In this document: piece by piece, positions 60,345-64,000 of the stretch
How positions within the stretch are numbered: position 1 is the stretch's first letter
How the letters are laid out: every line of letters starts with the position of its first letter
DNA from: Henckelia pumila
Taxonomy: Eukaryota; Streptophyta; Magnoliopsida; Lamiales; Gesneriaceae
Length of the DNA: 64,000 nt
Assembly (NCBI RefSeq): GCF_033568475.1
Contig: NC_133120.1
Span: 92,150,151 to 92,214,150 of the forward strand
Direction of reading: 5' to 3'
Notes under the pieces: model-generated
Database searches by the model: none
What the model was told of the DNA's origin: nothing
What the model saw: the letters and a program-made list of their open reading frames with translations, nothing else
Position numbers and translations under genes: made by a program

Positions 60345-61954
60345 TGCTCAGATCAAATGATTAAATTAATCGATTGTACAAAATTTTTAAGCCTCGGTTT
60401 TTTGAAACAAAACGAAAATTTAAAATTAAATTTTAATGGGCAAATCGGGCAGCGATCGTCGCTGCCCACCGGGCTGCCCAGCCCGGGCCCTTTTTTGGGG
60501 TGCGGGCTGCCTGGGATTTTCCCGGGCAGCCCGGAAAAATTATTTTTTAATTTTTAATTAAAATTTTAATTTTTGAAATTCTAGTTTTTGATCCGATCGA
60601 AAATTGTTTTTGATTGGTTCACGAGGCATCAGATCGAATTGTTCGAGTCCGAAAATTTTAAAATTGATTTTTGGATAAATTTGAATTTTTGGAAAATTTA
60701 TAAATTTTATCCGTTAAATTAAATTTTATAAAATTAATTATTTTGGTACAATTGATGATAAGATATGATCTTATGGATGGATAAGATAAAATATGATTTT
60801 ATCTTTTAAATTATGATGCCTTTGCATGTTTATCCAATTATTTAATTATTAAATTAATTAATGGATAAAGGATGATCGATTGCCATGACCAATATTTTAG
60901 GTGTATGTTAGATGATTTACATTTTTCTTATTGTTGTTGGTGTTTATTAATGGGCTTGGTTTATAGCCCAATATGATTGTCATATGTAATAAAAGTGGGC
61001 CTGGTTTATGGCCCGTTTCCACCCCTAAAAATGTATCCCATATTTATCATCGAAATTTATTGTAAATTTTTTAGACTTAGCGGGAGACAAAGATTTGAAG
61101 AAATGGTGGGCCCAGCAGACAATGAAGACCGAAAAAATGTAAATTGGAAGCACAATGTAATAGGATTGCATTGCATACTTGCATATCACCTAGGATTGGA
61201 CTTAGACTCGTGATTGGCAACCATGGGTCGATTAGTAATGAGATCGATCATCCTTAAATAATATATGATATTATTGATGTATGCATGTTTAGACTAAATT
61301 GTATGAATCCTGCAAGCATACATAAATTGCATGATGAGACAAATTTTCAAAATTAAAAATCCATCATTTTAAATATGATTTAAAATTGATATCAAGATTA
61401 ATAAAAAGGGAATTTAAATATTGTTTAAATATTCCTACCTTCCATCAACGATCAATGTATGAGATGCTACCCGCGGATACGGTCCGGCTCATATTATTGG
61501 GGGGGCCCGTTCGTCGGAAAGCCGTACATTGGATCGACACATGTTGTAAGTTGGGTGGAACTCCCATGGGATTGGCTCATATTATTGGGGATCCACATGG
61601 CGACCGTCCATCACAACTTAATATTGATGGGTTATCTTGACATGTCACAATAAACGGCGTCATATTATTGGGCCCTTATTGGACATGAGGTAAAAACATG
61701 GGGGTTACTTTGGAAGTAATTGGGCTCTACCTTTTGAAAATTATGGTTGGCTGATATTATTCGGGATCATGATTTGTCAATTGGACTCCATGTTCTCACT
61801 AAGGAAAACAGTTTCCCGTTTTCACTAGAGGGTAGTGAAATCGTTAAAATAGTGTGAGTGTAATTCATAAAATAAAATTCGCCATATTTTATGTCTTAGT
61901 AAATTAATTAAACAAATCACTGATTATTGTCTGTTTCCTCTTCAGTATTATATT

Positions 61955-64000
61955 ATGATGAATCCACGCAATCCACTGTTTTCAATTCTCGAACAAAACA
62001 AATTGACTGGCGCAAACTATACAGAATGGTTCAATAAGTTGAAAATTATTCTTACTTTGGAAAAAGCTTTCTACGTGTTAGAGAAGCCGCCTCCGAAGGA
62101 AGCCCCGGCTAATACAAGTCCAGAAGAGTTGGCCAAACTTGATTTATGGTGGGACCATGATATCAAGGCCAAATGCTACATGCAGGCTTCGATGTCTGAT
62201 GAGCTTCAAAGGAGATTCGAGGATACCGTGAATGCTGCTGACATTCACAAGAACCTCAAGGAACTCTTTGGAGCTCAGTCAAGGTCGGAGAGGTATGCCA
62301 CCGTCAGAGAGCTCATGACGAGCCGCATGCATGATGGGACTTCGGTCCGTGAGCATAGGGTGCACATGATTGGGCTCATTGAAAAGTTGGTAACACTCGA
62401 CTTGACTTTGGAGCATGAACTTAGCGCGGACTTGTTGCTTCTATCACTTCCTTCATCGTTTGACGGTTTTGTGATGAACTTCAATATGAACAAGATAGAG
62501 GCCACCATTGAAGAGATGGTCAATATGCTTGTCACATATGAAGCTACACTAAAGAAGGATAAACCGGTACTCTTGGTTGGCTCCTCTTCTAACTCTAAGA
62601 AAGGACCAAGTGGAAAGGGTAAGAAACGTTCTGCCCCGCCCAAGAAGATTGTACCAAATAAGAAGGAAAAGGCCAAGGCTTCAATTGGGATAAAAGATGA
62701 AAACGTTTGCCATTACTGCAAGAAACCCAGTCATTGGAAACGTAACTGCAAGGAATACCTCGAACAGTTGCGAACTGCAAAGGGTATGTTTTACATTGAA
62801 ATAAATATTTCGCTTAATACTTCTTCTTGGGTATTGGATACCGGATGTGGATCTCACATTTGCAATGATTTGCAGGTGATGACAAGAAGTCGTAAGCTAA
62901 GGATGGATGAGACCCAGCTAAGGCTCGGGAATGGTTCTAGAGTCGAAGCCAAATCTATAGGAGACATTTATTTAGTTTTGCAAAACAATTTTAAGTTATT
63001 TTTGAGAGATGTTTTATATGTTCCGGATTTGGTCAAAAACATTATATCTATTTCTATGCTTGATAGAGATGGTTTTTCTTGCAATTTTGTAAATGAGATT
63101 TGCAATATTTACAAGAATGAATCTTTGATTGGAAATGGACAACTTGAAAACGATCTATATAGCTTAAAATTAAAAGACGTTCCAATTAATTATATTGATA
63201 AACCGGTGACAACAATTAAAAGGAAAAACGATAGTCAAAACCCGGCAAACTTTTGGCATGCTAGGCTAGGTCATATTTTCTCAAGGAGGATGAACAAGCT
63301 AGTGCGAGAGGGCATGTTTGATATGTCTGATATTAACTCTCTACCTACTTGTGAGTCCTGCCTAAAGGGAAAAATGACTAAATCTCCTTTCAAAGGGAAA
63401 CTTGAGCGTAGTCAAAATCTGTTGGATTTGATCCATACAGATGTTTGCGGTCCATTTAGGATTGGTACTAAATGTGGCAACACCTACTTCATTACCTTTA
63501 CTGATGATCATTCTAGGTATGGGTATTTATATTTAATGAAATATAAGTCTAAAGCATTTGAAAGGTTCAAAGAATTCAAGGCTAAAGTAGAAAACAAACT
63601 AGGTAAAAGTATTAAGGCGCTTCGATCGGATCGAGGTGAAGAATACTTAAGTACCGAGTTTTTGGACTATCTAAAAGAGAATGAGATTCTCTCTCAGTGG
63701 ACTCCTCCTATGACACCTCAGCTTAATGGTGTTTCGGAGCGTCGCAATCGAACTTTGTTGGACATGGTTCGATCCATGATGAGCTTCACTGAGCTCCCAC
63801 CTTCGTTTTGGGGCTACGCGCTTGAAACGACGGTATTGTTGTTAAACAACGTCGACACTAAAGCAGTAAATAAAACACCATACGAGTTATGGAATGGCAA
63901 AGCTCCTAAGTATTCGTACTTGAGGATTTGGGGATGTCCTGCTTACGTGAAGAAGACAGTGGGAGATAAGTTGGATAGTCGATCCACCTTATGTTATTTT
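61955..64000 (+). CDS. gag-pol of the Angela-like copia element, open to the window end
   Basis: A single frame from ATG 61955 (a second ATG follows at once) to the window edge. Gag is about 61.96-62.7 kb (ILEQNKLTGANYTEWFNKLK, then a UBN2-type domain with LFGAQSRSERYATVRELM). A Lys-rich link follows, then the zinc knuckle CHYCKKPSHWKRNC near 62.71-62.75 kb and protease WVLDTGCGSHIC near 62.83 kb. The pre-integrase region FWHARLGHIFSRRM...CESCLKGKMTKSPF is near 63.26-63.40 kb, and the integrase core with HTDVCGPF, DDHSRYGYLYL, LRSDRGEEYLS and QLNGVSERRNRTLLDMVRSM is at 63.43-63.95 kb. The RT and RNase H lie outside. Frame and motifs look intact in this part. A mobile-element gene, not a host gene. 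Confidence 0.9.
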   Translation, partial: MMNPRNPLFSILEQNKLTGANYTEWFNKLKIILTLEKAFYVLEKPPPKEAPANTSPEELAKLDLWWDHDIKAKCYMQASMSDELQRRFEDTVNAADIHKNLKELFGAQSRSERYATVRELMTSRMHDGTSVREHRVHMIGLIEKLVTLDLTLEHELSADLLLLSLPSSFDGFVMNFNMNKIEATIEEMVNMLVTYEATLKKDKPVLLVGSSSNSKKGPSGKGKKRSAPPKKIVPNKKEKAKASIGIKDENVCHYCKKPSHWKRNCKEYLEQLRTAKGMFYIEINISLNTSSWVLDTGCGSHICNDLQVMTRSRKLRMDETQLRLGNGSRVEAKSIGDIYLVLQNNFKLFLRDVLYVPDLVKNIISISMLDRDGFSCNFVNEICNIYKNESLIGNGQLENDLYSLKLKDVPINYIDKPVTTIKRKNDSQNPANFWHARLGHIFSRRMNKLVREGMFDMSDINSLPTCESCLKGKMTKSPFKGKLERSQNLLDLIHTDVCGPFRIGTKCGNTYFITFTDDHSRYGYLYLMKYKSKAFERFKEFKAKVENKLGKSIKALRSDRGEEYLSTEFLDYLKENEILSQWTPPMTPQLNGVSERRNRTLLDMVRSMMSFTELPPSFWGYALETTVLLLNNVDTKAVNKTPYELWNGKAPKYSYLRIWGCPAYVKKTVGDKLDSRSTLCYF

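Larger units (their letters stand above)
58443..64000 (+). mobile_element. Angela-like Ty1/copia element, looks whole as far as visible
   Basis: 5' LTR 58443-60326 (TGTGAAAGAGTGGGTGCC to TTTTCCAACA), primer site TGGTATCAAAGCCAGG from 60328, a long untranslated leader to about 61950, then a gag-pol frame from 61955 that is open to the window end. The leader is unusual, with a GC-rich stem-loop cluster (60447-60535) and four spaced copies of GGCTCATATTATTGGG (61486-61766). It is inserted in the LTR of the gypsy element, so it is the youngest dated event in this nest. The 3' part and 3' LTR are outside the window, so age cannot be measured. No break is seen in the part shown. The lineage name rests on the LTR start and long LTR and is tentative. 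Confidence 0.88.

Noticed and set aside
61386-61640. Open frames in the leader of the Angela-like element
   Set aside because: They lie before the true gag start, overlap the spaced repeat motifs and show no family resemblance.

Overview
The window is plant nuclear DNA. Its genes have short exons and GT-AG introns, and most encode plastid-targeted or plant-specific proteins. It also carries typical plant LTR retrotransposons, a Cassandra TRIM with a 5S-derived segment, a tRNA-derived SINE and several MITEs. The proteins and repeats suggest a eudicot, perhaps an asterid such as Lamiales. That placement is an impression, because no search could be run.

The left part (1 to about 36.1 kb) is genic. 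In order it holds: the 5' part of an AAE2-like acyl-CoA synthetase (minus strand, cut by the window start); a MAPK-kinase-substrate-like protein (minus); the GINS subunit PSF1 (plus); RPH1, a plastid membrane protein (plus); an F-box/kelch-like protein (minus); BADC, a biotin-less regulator of plastid acetyl-CoA carboxylase (minus); a 105-residue plant protein of unknown function (minus); the plastid ATP/ADP antiporter NTT1 (plus); and an AOP1-like 2-oxoglutarate-dependent dioxygenase (plus), whose second intron carries a fresh SINE. I read exon structures by eye for every multi-exon gene, and all phases close. BADC, NTT1 and RPH1 all work in the plastid, BADC on fatty-acid synthesis and NTT1 on ATP supply. 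They are not an operon, and I infer no joint regulation.

The spacers are AT-rich. They hold small elements: a 175-bp tandem duplication, a TRIM-like element, AT-rich MITE relatives, a hAT-like CCGAA-rich element, a likely solo LTR, microsatellites and a 300-bp Mutator-like fold-back MITE with a 9-bp target duplication.

The right part (37.8 to 64 kb) is one nest of LTR elements. The host is a Ty1/copia element (37,824 to 51,244 visible). It was hit by a 2.9-kb solo LTR at its primer-binding site (duplication GGCGC), by a short gag-only element with 1.4-kb LTRs in its gag zinc knuckle (duplication AGGGG), and by a Cassandra cluster with three LTR copies in its protease region (duplication TACTT). 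Its 3' part is interrupted by a minus-strand Ty3/gypsy chromovirus. One LTR of that chromovirus is in turn interrupted by an Angela-like copia element, which runs off the window and looks whole as far as it can be read. I found no host gene in this 26 kb, and no sign of a new biological system. The most informative items are the nest chronology, the chimeric Cassandra array, the repeated stem-loops inside LTRs, and the E2F site in front of PSF1.
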